Source: Zeimonas sp032027205 (GTDB lineage: Bacteria > Pseudomonadota > Gammaproteobacteria > Burkholderiales > Burkholderiaceae_E). From it: DNA of 64,000 bases. The first letter of the stretch is position 1, and each line of letters begins with the position of its first letter. Location: positions 2,279,254 to 2,343,253 of the forward strand of contig JAVSMN010000001.1 of assembly GCA_032027205.1 (NCBI GenBank), given 5' to 3'. A model generated the notes under the pieces. It was given only the letters and a program-made list of their open reading frames with translations. It had not been told where the DNA came from and searched no databases. Shown here piece after piece: positions 36,427 to 45,801 of this stretch. Made by a program: the position numbers and the translations under genes.

Positions 36427-37914
36427 TCAGTACGCCACGCACACCGACTTCGTTTCGGTGTACGCGTCGATCATCGCGCGTCCGTGCTCGCGTCCGGTGC
36501 CCGATTCCTTGTAGCCGCCGAAGGGCAGGTTCGGGTCGACCATGTTGTGGCAGTTCAGCCATACGGTGCCGGCCTTGATCCTCGGGATCAGGCGGTAGGC
36601 TTGCGTCAGGTCGTTCGTCCAGATGCTCGCGCCGAGGCCGTAGCGCGAGTCGTTCGCCTGTCGCGCGACTTCCTCCAGGTCGCTGTAGGGCGAGGCGACC
36701 ACCACCGGCCCGAAGATTTCCTCACGCGAGATCGTCAGCTCCTTTCCGCTGGGGTTCGAAAACACCGTCGGCTTGACGAAGTAACCCGCACCCGCTGCCG
36801 CGCCCCCACCGGCCAGGCACTCGGCTCCCTCGCTCTTGCCGCTTTCGATGTAGCGAACGACGCGGTCGCGGTGATGCGCGGAGACCATCGGGCCCATCTG
36901 CGCGGTCTCGTCGAAGCCGCCGCCGAGCTTCGTGGCGTTCGCCGCTGCCGCAAGGCCGCCGACCACCTCGTCGTAGCGGCTCTTGTGCACGAACAGCCGC
37001 GAGCCGGCGGTGCACACCTGGCCGTGGTTGAAGAAGATGGCGCCGGCCGCGCCCGCGATGGCCGTGTTCGGGTCGCAGTCCTCCAGCACGATCACCGGGC
37101 TCTTGCCGCCGAGTTCGAGCGTGACGCGCTTCATCTCGTCCATGCAGTTGCGACCGATCGTCTTGCCGACCTCGGTGGAGCCGGTGAAGGTGATCTTGTC
37201 GATGCCGGGGTGCTTCACCAGCGCGGCGCCCGCGCTCTCGCCGTAGCCGGTGACGACGTTTACGGCGCCGGCGGGGAAGCCCGCTTCCATCACGAGCTCG
37301 GCCAGGCGCAGCGCGGTGAGCGGCGTTTCCTCGGCCGGCTTCAACACCACCGTGCAACCGCAGGCGAGCGCCGGCGCGATCTTCCACATCGCCATCAGCA
37401 GCGGGAAGTTCCACGGCACGATCGCCCCGACCACGCCGACCGCCTCGCGGCGCGTCATCGCCGTGTATTTCACGCCGGGCGGGAACGGGATCGACACGTC
37501 GAGCGTCGAGCCTTCGATCTTCGTGGCCCAGCCGGCCATGTAGCGGATCCACTGCGCATTCGCGCCGACCTCGAGCATGCGCGAGAACATCAGCAGCTTG
37601 CCGTTGTTCAGCGTTTCGAGGCGCGCGAGTTCCTCGCCGTTCTTCTCGACGAGATCGGCGAGCCGCAGCATCAGCAGTTCGCGCTGCGCCGGCAGCATGT
37701 CCTGCCACGCGGAAGATTCGAAAGTCGCGCGAGACGAGCGCACGGCGATGTCGACGTCCTCGGACTGCGCATCGGGTACACGCGCGATCTCCTCGCCGGT
37801 GGCGGGGTCGTAGACGGGCAGTGTCTTGCCCGAGCGCGCTTCGACCCATTGCCCGCCGACGAACATCTTGCGGCGGATGGCGGCGAGTTCGGGACGGGCG
37901 GTGGTCATGTTCAT
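36427..37914 (-). CDS. NAD(P)-dependent aldehyde dehydrogenase, probable arylacetaldehyde dehydrogenase
   Basis: A 495-aa enzyme of the class 1/2 ALDH fold. Cofactor region: VGAIVPWNFPLLMAMWKIAP and FTGSTEVGKTIG. The general base is in LELGGKSPVIV and the catalytic Cys in NHGQVCTAGSR. The C-terminal LPFGGYKESGTGREHG is present. The amine dehydrogenase upstream turns an arylethylamine into an aldehyde plus ammonia and electrons; this enzyme would oxidise the aldehyde (phenylacetaldehyde or hydroxyphenylacetaldehyde) to the acid. Substrate assignment comes from context. Confidence 0.9.
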   Translation of the reverse strand: MNMTTARPELAAIRRKMFVGGQWVEARSGKTLPVYDPATGEEIARVPDAQSEDVDIAVRSSRATFESSAWQDMLPAQRELLMLRLADLVEKNGEELARLETLNNGKLLMFSRMLEVGANAQWIRYMAGWATKIEGSTLDVSIPFPPGVKYTAMTRREAVGVVGAIVPWNFPLLMAMWKIAPALACGCTVVLKPAEETPLTALRLAELVMEAGFPAGAVNVVTGYGESAGAALVKHPGIDKITFTGSTEVGKTIGRNCMDEMKRVTLELGGKSPVIVLEDCDPNTAIAGAAGAIFFNHGQVCTAGSRLFVHKSRYDEVVGGLAAAANATKLGGGFDETAQMGPMVSAHHRDRVVRYIESGKSEGAECLAGGGAAAGAGYFVKPTVFSNPSGKELTISREEIFGPVVVASPYSDLEEVARQANDSRYGLGASIWTNDLTQAYRLIPRIKAGTVWLNCHNMVDPNLPFGGYKESGTGREHGRAMIDAYTETKSVCVAY

Positions 37915-37972
37915 CGGCTTGTCTCCGGGTGTGTGCGTTCGTGCGAAGGAAAGGGGGAAGGCGTGCGCCTTC

Positions 37973-39001
37973 TCAGGGTTGCGGCGCTTCCACGCCGGCC
38001 AGGCTGAACAGCAGCGGCTTGCCGTGCGCGAGGATGGCCGCGGTGTAGGCGTGCCGCGTCGGACGAATCTCGGTGTTCACCGTCGTGCCGCCGTCGCTGC
38101 TCGTGAGCACGGTGCCGCCCAGGCCGACGAAGACGAGCCGGCCGTCGGGCAGGCGGCAGGCGGCAGTGATCGGGTTCTGCGTGTCGGTCGACGTCTGGCG
38201 CCACGAGCGTCCGCCGTCCGCGCTGTGCAGCAACGTCCCGCCCATGCCCCACAGCAGGATCGATCCGTCGGGCGACGCCATTCCGCCCCACAGCGAGCCG
38301 CTGTATGGCACCTCGATGCGCTCGAAGTTCTCGCCGTCGTCGGAGCGGAACACGGTTCCCATCTCGGCGGCGATCCACGTGGCGCCGCGCGCGTCGGAGA
38401 AGATCTGGTACAGGTGCACGTCCTCGTCGCCGAGCTTCAGGCGGCGCCAGGTAGCGCCGCCGTCGTCGGTGCGCGCGGCGAAGCCGAAGGAGCCGACGAC
38501 GAGACCGCGGCGCAGGTCGTCGAAGTGAACCGAGAACAACGCGACGTCGTTCCCGGCCTCGTGCCGCAGGCTCCAGTGTTCGCCGCCGTCTTCGGTGGAC
38601 AGGACTACGCCGCCGTGGCCGACCGCCCAGCCGTGCCGCTCGTCGACGAACTCGAGTGCGGTGAGCGTCACGCGGGTGGGTACCGATTGCGCCTGGCGCC
38701 AGCCACGCCCCTCGTCATCGGACAGCAGGATCGTTCCGAAGTCGCCGGCAGCCACGAGCCGCGCGCCGGCGCGCACCGCGGCGAGCAGCGGCGCGTGCTC
38801 GGGGTGCCGCACCTTCTGCGCCTGCACCGCGCTCGGCGCACCGGCGCCGGCCGGTGCGGACTTGGCAACCGCCGCGGCGGGGTCGGCGGCGGTGGCCGCC
38901 CTGGCGGCGCCGTCGGCGGGATCGTCGCCGACGAGACCGGAGGCGGCGAGAAGCTGCGCTGCGCACAGCGCGGCCGCGATTCGAAGGAACGACCGCTTCA
39001 T
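37973..39001 (-). CDS. YCF48/BNR-repeat beta-propeller protein (exported)
   Basis: A 342-aa protein: signal peptide at residues 1-20, a short Ala-rich linker, then a seven-bladed-propeller-like repeat region with recurring D-D-G-G/E-x-x-W motifs (DDEGRGWRQ, EDGGEHWSL, DDGGATWRR, ADGGRSWRQ). It resembles the photosystem II assembly factor YCF48/HCF136. In non-photosynthetic bacteria such proteins often sit beside MMPL pumps and DUF1302/DUF1329 proteins, as here, presumably forming an envelope complex. Its ATG overlaps the terB-like stop by 4 bp. Confidence 0.85.
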   Translation of the reverse strand: MKRSFLRIAAALCAAQLLAASGLVGDDPADGAARAATAADPAAAVAKSAPAGAGAPSAVQAQKVRHPEHAPLLAAVRAGARLVAAGDFGTILLSDDEGRGWRQAQSVPTRVTLTALEFVDERHGWAVGHGGVVLSTEDGGEHWSLRHEAGNDVALFSVHFDDLRRGLVVGSFGFAARTDDGGATWRRLKLGDEDVHLYQIFSDARGATWIAAEMGTVFRSDDGENFERIEVPYSGSLWGGMASPDGSILLWGMGGTLLHSADGGRSWRQTSTDTQNPITAACRLPDGRLVFVGLGGTVLTSSDGGTTVNTEIRPTRHAYTAAILAHGKPLLFSLAGVEAPQP

Positions 39002-39483
39002 GTTTCGCCCGCCTGCTCCGGGTCGTGCGGATTGGCGCTCGCGAAGGCCAGCACACGTGCGCTCTCGGCGGCTTCGTCGTCGATGCCCAGCGCCGCGCAC
39101 AGCCGCTGCAGGAGGTCGAGCTCGAAGCCAGCGAGCCGGCCGTCGCTGTAGACGACCTCCCACAGCATGCGCAGCACCTCGACGCGCTCTTCGCGGTCGA
39201 AGCCCTCGCGCACCGCGCGCGCGAAGATCCAGTCGTCCAGGCTCGCCGCGTAGCGCTCTTCGGCCTCTGCGACGAGCCGCTGCGCATCGCGCTCCGACAG
39301 CCCGAAGTGCTCGCGCAGCAACCGAGCCACCGCGCCGCGCTCGTCGGGGCCGGCGTGGCGGTCTATATGCGCGGCCTCGACGAGCAGTGCGGCGACGGCG
39401 AGCTGGCGACGCTCGAATGCCGCCTGCGCGAGGGGCGGCGCGCTCGGTTCGCTCGACAGTCGGCGGATCAGGGTTTTGAACAC
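38998..39483 (-). CDS. TerB-family (tellurite resistance B-like) protein
   Basis: A 161-aa all-helical protein matching the TerB fold: acidic repeats around AALLVEAAHIDRHAGPDERG and RMLWEVVYSDGRLAGFELDL, each a DxxxxxxE-type metal-binding helix pair. Related proteins are cytoplasmic and membrane-associated; the molecular role is unclear. It lies between the MMPL pump and the propeller protein, coupled to the latter by an ATGA overlap. This suggests service to the pump rather than metal resistance (inference). Confidence 0.8.
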   Translation of the reverse strand: MFKTLIRRLSSEPSAPPLAQAAFERRQLAVAALLVEAAHIDRHAGPDERGAVARLLREHFGLSERDAQRLVAEAEERYAASLDDWIFARAVREGFDREERVEVLRMLWEVVYSDGRLAGFELDLLQRLCAALGIDDEAAESARVLAFASANPHDPEQAGET

Positions 39484-39496
39484 GATGACCGTCGCC

Positions 39497-41857
39497 TCAG
39501 TGGACGAGGAAGGGCGCGCGCACCGGCCGGCGGCGCGGGATCAGCACGTCGAGCGTGACGGCGATCGCCGGCAGCAGCGTGATCGCCATCAGCATGTTCA
39601 CCATGAACATGAACGTGAGCAGCATGCCCATGTCGGCCTGGAACTTCAGCTCCGAGAACGACCAGGTGGCCACGCCAACCGAAAGCGTGATCGCGGTGAA
39701 GACCGTCGCGTTGCCGGTTTCCATCAGCGCCTGGCGGAACGCGACGGCGATGTTCGCGCCCTGCGCCAGATGCAGTTGCAGCCGGTTGTAGATGTAGAAC
39801 GCGTAGTCCACGCCGATGCCCACCGCCAGCACCATCACCGGCAGCGTGGCCACCGTGAGCCCGATGTCGAGCTCCTTCATGAACCAGTAGCCGAGAAAGG
39901 TGGCGAGCGTCAGCGGCATGCAGCACGCGAGCATCGCGCGCCAGTCGCGGTAGGTGAAGAACACGAGCGCAACGATCGTCAGGTAGACGTACATCATCAT
40001 CGGCAGCTCGGTGGTCTCGAGCACTTCGTTGGTGGCTGCCTGCACGCCGACGTTGCCGCTGGCCAGCCGCAGCGTCACGCCGCCCATCTGCTCGGCATCG
40101 CGAAACGCGCGCACGGCGGCGATCACGTCCTTGACGGTGGTGGCCTTGTGGTCGGTGAGAAACACGTTCACCGGCAGCACCGTGCAGCCGGGGTTGAACA
40201 GCCCGGTGCCTTCGGGGATCAACCCCACCGAATTCGCCAGCGAGCGCTCGTCGGCGGCGAGCGCGGTCCACTTCGGGTGGCCTTCGTTGGTACCCGCGTA
40301 GGCCTGCTTGGCCAACTGCGCGACCGAAGCTACCGAGATGACGCCCGGCGTGTTCTGCATCTGCCAGGCGAACTGGTCGATGTAAGCCATCACCGGCTGC
40401 TGGTAGCAGCCGTCCTTCGGCGCTTGGAAGACGACGGTGAGCACGTCCAGTCCGAGGTCGAAGCTCGCGACGATCGACGCGGCGTCGCGGTTGAAGCGCG
40501 AATCGGCGCGCAGCTCGGGCGCACCCGAGGCGAGGTGGCCGACGTGGCGGTGCTGGCTCTGCTGGAACGCGACGGCGAACAGCACCGCGCCGGCCAGCGT
40601 GCCGATGATCGCGTTGCGCGTGTTGGCGATCCTGCCGAGCCAGGCCATCACCTGCTCGCGGCGCGCGCGCAGCCGCGTCATCCGCGCGACGTAGGCATCG
40701 TCGAAGCTCAGGTACGACGCGGCGATCGGCAGCATCACGAGGTTGGTGACGATCTTGTACGCGACGCCGATCGATGCGGTGATGCCCAGCTCGCGAATCA
40801 TCGGGATCGGGATCAGCGTGAGCGTGGCGAAGCCGACGAACGCGGTGACGAGCGCCATCGAGCCGGGAATCAGCAGTCCGGTGAACGCGCGCCGCGCTGC
40901 GGTGCCGCTGTCGGCGCCGGCGCAGGTTTCCTTGACGATGTAGTTGATCTGCTGCACGCCGTGCGAGACGCCGATCGCGAACACGAGAAACGGCACGAGC
41001 ACAGCCAGCGGGTCGAGCCCGTAGCCGAGCAGGCGCAGCGAGCCGAACTGCCAGACGACCGAGACGAGCGAGCAGCCGAGCGTGAGCAGCGTCAGGCGCC
41101 ACGAGCGGCAATACAGCCAGACCGACAGCGCGGTGAGCACGAAGGCGAGCGCGAAGAAATGCACGACGCTGGTCGCGCCGTCGGCGATGTCGCCGACCTG
41201 CTTGGCGAAGCCGATGATCTGGATCTCGTAGCCGGCGTCCTCGTGGCGGCCGCGCACCTCCTGCTCGATGCGCGACGCGAAGTCGAGGTAGTCGAGCTTC
41301 TTCCCGGTGGCGCGGTCGGTTTCGAGCAGGTCGGCGACGACCATCGCGCCGGCGTTGTCGGTGGAGACCAGTGTGCCGATGTAGCCGCCGACCAGCGCGT
41401 TGTGCCGGATGCGCTCGATGCGCCCGGCGTCGAGGCGGTCGGGCGTGATGTCGCCGCCGATGACGTCCTCGGCCTTGAAGCCTTCCTCGGTGACGCCGAG
41501 CACGCGCGTGTTGGGCGTCCACAACGAGGTGACGGTGCGCCGGTCGATGCCCGGCAGGAACATCACCGACTGCGTGACGTCGTAGAGCTTGCGCAGGCCC
41601 GGTGCGCTCCAGATCTCGCCGTCGCGCGCGCGCACGACGACGATGATCCGGTTCGCGCCGAAGACCTCGTCACGGAACTCGAAGAAGGTGCGGATGTACT
41701 CGTGATGCTGCGGCAACTGCTTGTCGAAGCCGGCGTCCATGTGCAGCCGGCTCGCGAACACGCCCATCACGACGGTGAAGAGCGCCAGCAGCGCGAGCAC
41801 CAGCGCCCGATGACCGAACAGCAGGCGCTGGAGACGTTCTACGCTGCGGGCGATCAT
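39497..41857 (-). CDS. RND superfamily exporter, MMPL-type
   Basis: A 786-aa inner-membrane protein with the duplicated RND plan: TM1, a large periplasmic loop, five helices, and a repeat of this. Signatures are the N-terminal LLFGHRALVLALLALFTVV, VLVPFLVFAIGVSHGVQQIN in the first half and PVMVLAVGIGVDYAFYIYN in the second, where the Asp is the expected proton-relay residue. MMPL-type pumps move hydrophobic compounds or lipids. Here it would export or shuttle an aromatic amine, aldehyde or envelope lipid together with the DUF1302/DUF1329 proteins. Confidence 0.9.
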   Translation of the reverse strand: MIARSVERLQRLLFGHRALVLALLALFTVVMGVFASRLHMDAGFDKQLPQHHEYIRTFFEFRDEVFGANRIIVVVRARDGEIWSAPGLRKLYDVTQSVMFLPGIDRRTVTSLWTPNTRVLGVTEEGFKAEDVIGGDITPDRLDAGRIERIRHNALVGGYIGTLVSTDNAGAMVVADLLETDRATGKKLDYLDFASRIEQEVRGRHEDAGYEIQIIGFAKQVGDIADGATSVVHFFALAFVLTALSVWLYCRSWRLTLLTLGCSLVSVVWQFGSLRLLGYGLDPLAVLVPFLVFAIGVSHGVQQINYIVKETCAGADSGTAARRAFTGLLIPGSMALVTAFVGFATLTLIPIPMIRELGITASIGVAYKIVTNLVMLPIAASYLSFDDAYVARMTRLRARREQVMAWLGRIANTRNAIIGTLAGAVLFAVAFQQSQHRHVGHLASGAPELRADSRFNRDAASIVASFDLGLDVLTVVFQAPKDGCYQQPVMAYIDQFAWQMQNTPGVISVASVAQLAKQAYAGTNEGHPKWTALAADERSLANSVGLIPEGTGLFNPGCTVLPVNVFLTDHKATTVKDVIAAVRAFRDAEQMGGVTLRLASGNVGVQAATNEVLETTELPMMMYVYLTIVALVFFTYRDWRAMLACCMPLTLATFLGYWFMKELDIGLTVATLPVMVLAVGIGVDYAFYIYNRLQLHLAQGANIAVAFRQALMETGNATVFTAITLSVGVATWSFSELKFQADMGMLLTFMFMVNMLMAITLLPAIAVTLDVLIPRRRPVRAPFLVH

Positions 41858-41897
41858 CGGGTGCCACCGTGAGACAGGAGTTGTTGCGTCGTGAGAA

Positions 41898-43793
41898 TCA
41901 GAACGACACCGACGTGACCAGCGACAGGAAGTCGCGGTCCTTCATCAGGTTGTTGCCGCCGCCACCCCAGAAGCGGGTGTAGCCGATGCCGGCCTTCCAC
42001 TTGTCGGAGCGGTTGAAGTTCAGCGAGATCGTCGTCGCCTTGCGGCCTTCGACGAACGGAACCGCGTTCGGCGACGTGCCGTGAAAGTCCCAGGCGACGT
42101 CGAGCTGCGGCAGCACGTTCCATCCGCTGTTGCCGACGTTGGCGTAGGTGAGGCCGGTGGAGAAGACCAGGCCCGCCGACGTCTTGTCGGGCAGCGAGTA
42201 GTCGGTGAGCAAATAGGGAATGCGCCCCGAACGGTCGAGCCCCGGGTAGTGCGCGATCGCGACTTCGCCGAGGAAGTAGCCTTCCTCGGCGCCGACTGCG
42301 CCGATCGCGCCGCCCATGTCGGCGGGCGCGAGCAGCTTGAAGCCGGTCAGGTGCGCCTGCCACTTCTTCTCGGTGACGAAGCCGCGCATCGTCTTGCCCG
42401 GGAACTCGAAGACCGAGTACTTGCCGGCCTGCGGAGGCAGGACGGTGGCGTCGATACCGACGCTGTCCTTCGGCCGGTACGACAGCTCCATGCCGACCGC
42501 CCAGCCGCCGAGCAGCGTGTTCGCCGACAGGCCGAACACGTTGCGGCTCTCGCCGTAATCGACGAAGTAGCCGAGCGCCGCGACGTTCGTCGTGTAGCGG
42601 TCGGGGTCGAACTGGAACCCGACGGTGGGCAGCTTGTCGTGATAGCGGATCCAGTACAGCCCGTACTCGGTCTCCGAGCCCTCGGGCAGCCAGCGCGTCG
42701 CCAGGCCGAACTGTCCGGAGTTCTTCGGCTCGTTGGTCGGCATCTGGCCCACCAGCGTCGGCAGCGGCACGCCAGCCAGCGGAATCGTCGCGCTGCCCTC
42801 GGCCAGCTCGGCGCGAGTGAAGCGCTGTCCGGTGGTGGGATTGATCGTGCCGAGGTCGCCCACCGTGCCCGGCGGCAGGCCGAGCAGCGACGAGCTCATG
42901 AACGCGTTGTGACCGCCCTTTCCGATGACGTCGGTCACCGAGAAGAAGGTGCCCACCGGGTCGAACTTGAACGCGTTCCAGCGGAACTGGTAGTAGCCCT
43001 CGACGCTCAGGCCGTCGGCGACGTTCGCGTTGATCGACACCATCGGCGCGGGCCGGAAGATTTCCTTCAGCTGCATGCCCGGCGTGTGGGCGGTCTGCAG
43101 GTTGATCGCGTTGGTGACGTTGACCCCGCCGTAGATGAAGACGTCCTCTCCCCAGCTGATCACCTGGTTGCCGACCTTGATCTTCGCAGGCCGGCCGGCG
43201 ATCTCGAACTCCTTGGCGACCCATGCGTCGAGCAGCGTGATCTGGTCGACCGCGGCGTCGCGCGCGTCGGGATCGAGCGGCATGCGCCGGGTTTCGTCGG
43301 ATCTCCAGTCCTTGAACCAGGTCGCGCGCAGCATGCCGCTCCACTGGTTCGGGAAGTGCAGCACGAGCTCGTGCGTGCCCTTGAGCGCGGCGGAGACGAT
43401 GTCGCCCTTCTTGTAGTTCAGGTCGCCGTCGTCGGCCTGCAGGTAGTTGAAGTCCGGATCCGCCACCGTGCTGCCCGCGGCGAGCCCGTAGAACGCATCG
43501 CTGCGTCGTCCGAGCTCGCTCGTCACCGGCGTATCGCCTCCGTTGTCGTTGCCGATGATGCTTCGGTCGGGCTTCTGCATCCGCTTGATGAAGCCCAGGG
43601 AGACGGTCGAGTCGAAGCTCCCCTTCACCCATTCGTTCTCGAACTTTAAGGCGTGCGCCGGCGTGCCGGCCAGGCCTGCGGCCAGCGTTGCCAGCGCGAA
43701 GGTCACCGCATGCGCGGCGGCCGTCGGCCGGAGCGCCGTGCGCTTCACGGTTGCGGGCCGCTTCGTCGCGGCGCCAGCATTCTTCTTCGTCAT
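41898..43793 (-). CDS. DUF1302-family outer-membrane beta-barrel-like protein
   Basis: A 631-aa protein. After a basic N-terminus and a signal peptide (cleavage near AHA, about residue 48) the chain starts LKFENEWVKGSFDSTVSLG and is rich in alternating aromatic strands. Typical DUF1302 stretches: VISWGEDVFIYGGVNVTNAI and LSANTLLGGWAVGMELSYRP. It ends in Phe (LVTSVSF), as expected for an outer-membrane barrel. It pairs with DUF1329 downstream of the dehydrogenase. The start at 43793 follows GGGGAGAA. Confidence 0.85.
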   Translation of the reverse strand: MTKKNAGAATKRPATVKRTALRPTAAAHAVTFALATLAAGLAGTPAHALKFENEWVKGSFDSTVSLGFIKRMQKPDRSIIGNDNGGDTPVTSELGRRSDAFYGLAAGSTVADPDFNYLQADDGDLNYKKGDIVSAALKGTHELVLHFPNQWSGMLRATWFKDWRSDETRRMPLDPDARDAAVDQITLLDAWVAKEFEIAGRPAKIKVGNQVISWGEDVFIYGGVNVTNAINLQTAHTPGMQLKEIFRPAPMVSINANVADGLSVEGYYQFRWNAFKFDPVGTFFSVTDVIGKGGHNAFMSSSLLGLPPGTVGDLGTINPTTGQRFTRAELAEGSATIPLAGVPLPTLVGQMPTNEPKNSGQFGLATRWLPEGSETEYGLYWIRYHDKLPTVGFQFDPDRYTTNVAALGYFVDYGESRNVFGLSANTLLGGWAVGMELSYRPKDSVGIDATVLPPQAGKYSVFEFPGKTMRGFVTEKKWQAHLTGFKLLAPADMGGAIGAVGAEEGYFLGEVAIAHYPGLDRSGRIPYLLTDYSLPDKTSAGLVFSTGLTYANVGNSGWNVLPQLDVAWDFHGTSPNAVPFVEGRKATTISLNFNRSDKWKAGIGYTRFWGGGGNNLMKDRDFLSLVTSVSF

Positions 43794-43882
43794 CGCAGCG
43801 TTCTCCCCGTTCTTCGTTCTGCTGCCGGCGTCGCCGGCGTCGATGTCATCCGCGTAAAGGATTTCGTTCGTGCCGCCGGCGT

Positions 43883-45247
43883 TCAACGCTCGCCGCGACG
43901 GCGCAACTCGTCCGGGCTGAACATGTTCGGGTTGATGCGACCTTCGCGGCCGGCGAGCCAGTCGGTGGGCGCGGCCTCCTGCGTGGCCGTCTCCGCGATG
44001 TAGCGCCCGACGTTCAGGTCGTAGCCGACGAACTCCTGGCTCACGCAGGCCGGAATCTCGGGCGCGACCCAAAGGCTCGCTTCCTGCACGCGCCAGACCT
44101 TGCCCTGCGCGTCGTACAGGTCGGTGAGCAGCAGCGTCCAGCTGTCCTCGTCGATGAACATCACGCGGCGCGGGAAGATGTGACGCATGCCTTCCTTCAG
44201 CGTCGCCTCGACGACCCAGACGCGGTGCAGCTCGTAGCGCATCAGGTCGCGATTGACGTAATCGGGCAGGTAGATGTCCTTGTACTTGCGGCTCTTGTCG
44301 ATCAGCTTCCAGTTGTTGTACGGGACGTAGAGCTCCTTCTTGCCGACGAGCTTCCAGTCGTAGCGGTCCATCGCTCCGGCGTACATCGGGTACTGGTCGA
44401 CCGTCTCGAGGTTCTCGTAGCCGGGCACCGGGTTGTCGTAGGCGAACGACGGCGCGCGGCGCACGCGGCGCTGGCCGGGGAAGTACAGCCACGCGTCGGA
44501 GCCGCGGTCCATGAACCAGTGCACGAGGATCATCTCGCCGGCGCGCGCTGCCGGGCTGACCACCTCGTTGAGGATCTTCGCCTCGGACATCTTCACGTCG
44601 TCGAAGCTCTTCGTCGCCTGCTCGTGCAGCGGATAGACGACCCACTGGTTCTGAGCGAGCTGCGAGAAGTCGCCGCTCTTCGCAGAGAACAGCGTCGAGT
44701 AGTGCTCGATGCGCCCCTCGCTCTGGATGCGCAGCTTGTGATTCCACACCGCCTCGGCGCCGTTCTTCGGAATCGGGAACAGCACGCCGCCGCCGACCGC
44801 GTTCGCGAGCTCCCAGCTTCCGTCCTTCAGTCGTGCCACGCGTGCGTTCTCGGCGCTGCGCTGGTAGACGCTGTCGGCGTAGCCGCACGAGCGGTGCGTC
44901 GGATAGACGTCCATCCGGTAGCCGGGCAGCGTGCGGATCAACGTCTGCTGGCCCTCGGAGAGCTTGTCCTTGTACTTGTCGACATTCGATGCGTCGATCG
45001 AGAACAGCACCTTGTCGTCCTTGTATGGATCGACGCGCGGGTCGGACAGCTTCCAGCCGGCGGCCGCCTTCGTGATGCCGCCGTCCCACGCCGGAATCGT
45101 GCCGTCCTTGTTGCCGGCCTTTTCGGCGCCCATCGGCGTGAGGTCCTTGCCGAGGCGTGCGGCTTCGGCCTCCGGAACGGCCGCCGCGGCGGTGCCGCAG
45201 GCGAACGCGAGCGCGAGTGCCGCGCAGAGTGTGGTCCTGGCGTTCAT
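43883..45247 (-). CDS. DUF1329-family periplasmic/outer-membrane lipoprotein-like protein
   Basis: A 454-aa protein with a signal peptide (cleavage after AAA, about residue 22) followed by the family start AARLGKDLTPMGAEKAGNKD and GTIPAWDGG. Conserved stretches: WLYFPGQRRVRRAPSFAYDN and LYDAQGKVWRVQEASL. DUF1329 has a LolB-like, lipid-binding type of fold in family models and nearly always accompanies DUF1302. Strong ribosome-binding site GGGAGGAG. It starts 14 bp after the light-chain gene, so it is part of the aau transcript. Confidence 0.85.
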   Translation of the reverse strand: MNARTTLCAALALAFACGTAAAAVPEAEAARLGKDLTPMGAEKAGNKDGTIPAWDGGITKAAAGWKLSDPRVDPYKDDKVLFSIDASNVDKYKDKLSEGQQTLIRTLPGYRMDVYPTHRSCGYADSVYQRSAENARVARLKDGSWELANAVGGGVLFPIPKNGAEAVWNHKLRIQSEGRIEHYSTLFSAKSGDFSQLAQNQWVVYPLHEQATKSFDDVKMSEAKILNEVVSPAARAGEMILVHWFMDRGSDAWLYFPGQRRVRRAPSFAYDNPVPGYENLETVDQYPMYAGAMDRYDWKLVGKKELYVPYNNWKLIDKSRKYKDIYLPDYVNRDLMRYELHRVWVVEATLKEGMRHIFPRRVMFIDEDSWTLLLTDLYDAQGKVWRVQEASLWVAPEIPACVSQEFVGYDLNVGRYIAETATQEAAPTDWLAGREGRINPNMFSPDELRRRGER

Positions 45248-45261
45248 CTCTCCTCCCTGTC

Positions 45262-45801
45262 TCAGGATTTTTCTGCCACGCCGACGATCAGCGACGTGGT
45301 GCAATGGAACATCGTGCTGGTGCTGCCCATGCACCAGTTGATGTCGTTGTGCAGCGTGATGCGGTATGCCGGCCGCTCGCCGATATTGGTGTTGCACAGG
45401 CAGCGTCCGCATGCGCTCTTGCCGCAGCAGTCGAAGTAGCTGATCAGGTAGTCCTTGCCGTCGGCCGGATTGCGGCAGGTGCCGATCCACGACACCTTCG
45501 ACGGCTCGGTGCCCGGCGGACACGAGTTCACGGTGCCGCCGCAGCACGAGCACAGGAACCCGTCGACGCCGCAGTATTTCCAGTAGTCGCACTGCTTGTC
45601 GTCGGTCTGCACCTTGCCGCCTTTCGCTACGCCCCCGCCGTGTCCCTTGGCGGCATGCGCGCTGCGATCGAAGGGCAGCACCGGCAGGGCGACCGAGGCG
45701 CCGAGGAGCACGCGTCCCAGGCGTGCGATCGCCGAGCGGCGCGACGTGCGCTGCGCGGCGGCGCGTGTCGATCGTTCGAATGCCGCGTCGAACCAGTTCA
45801 T
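45262..45801 (-). CDS. aauA: Aromatic amine dehydrogenase light (beta) chain, TTQ-bearing
   Basis: A 179-aa periplasmic subunit that carries the tryptophan tryptophylquinone cofactor. A long Tat-like leader (TSRRSAIARLG) ends near AHA (residue 50). TTQ precursors W105 and W156 are 51 residues apart, exactly as W57/W108 in methylamine dehydrogenase. The catalytic and maturation aspartates D80 and D124 are in register. There are 14 Cys, mostly in disulfide-type spacing (GFLCSCCGG, FDCCGKSACGRCLC). The wording DGFLCSCCGG, SWIGTC, CGRCLCNT and NDINWCM follows the aromatic (Aau) rather than the methylamine (Mau) subunit. ATGA-coupled to mauD. Confidence 0.9.
   Translation of the reverse strand: MNWFDAAFERSTRAAAQRTSRRSAIARLGRVLLGASVALPVLPFDRSAHAAKGHGGGVAKGGKVQTDDKQCDYWKYCGVDGFLCSCCGGTVNSCPPGTEPSKVSWIGTCRNPADGKDYLISYFDCCGKSACGRCLCNTNIGERPAYRITLHNDINWCMGSTSTMFHCTTSLIVGVAEKS

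Noticed and set aside
38998..39483. Tellurite resistance determinant
   Set aside because: A lone TerB-like protein without terACDEZ, in an amine oxidation locus, is not evidence for tellurite resistance.
39476..41872. 798-aa plus-strand ORF antisense to the MMPL gene
   Set aside because: Composition (His/Arg/Glu repeats) is that of a reverse-frame shadow; the MMPL reading is unambiguous.
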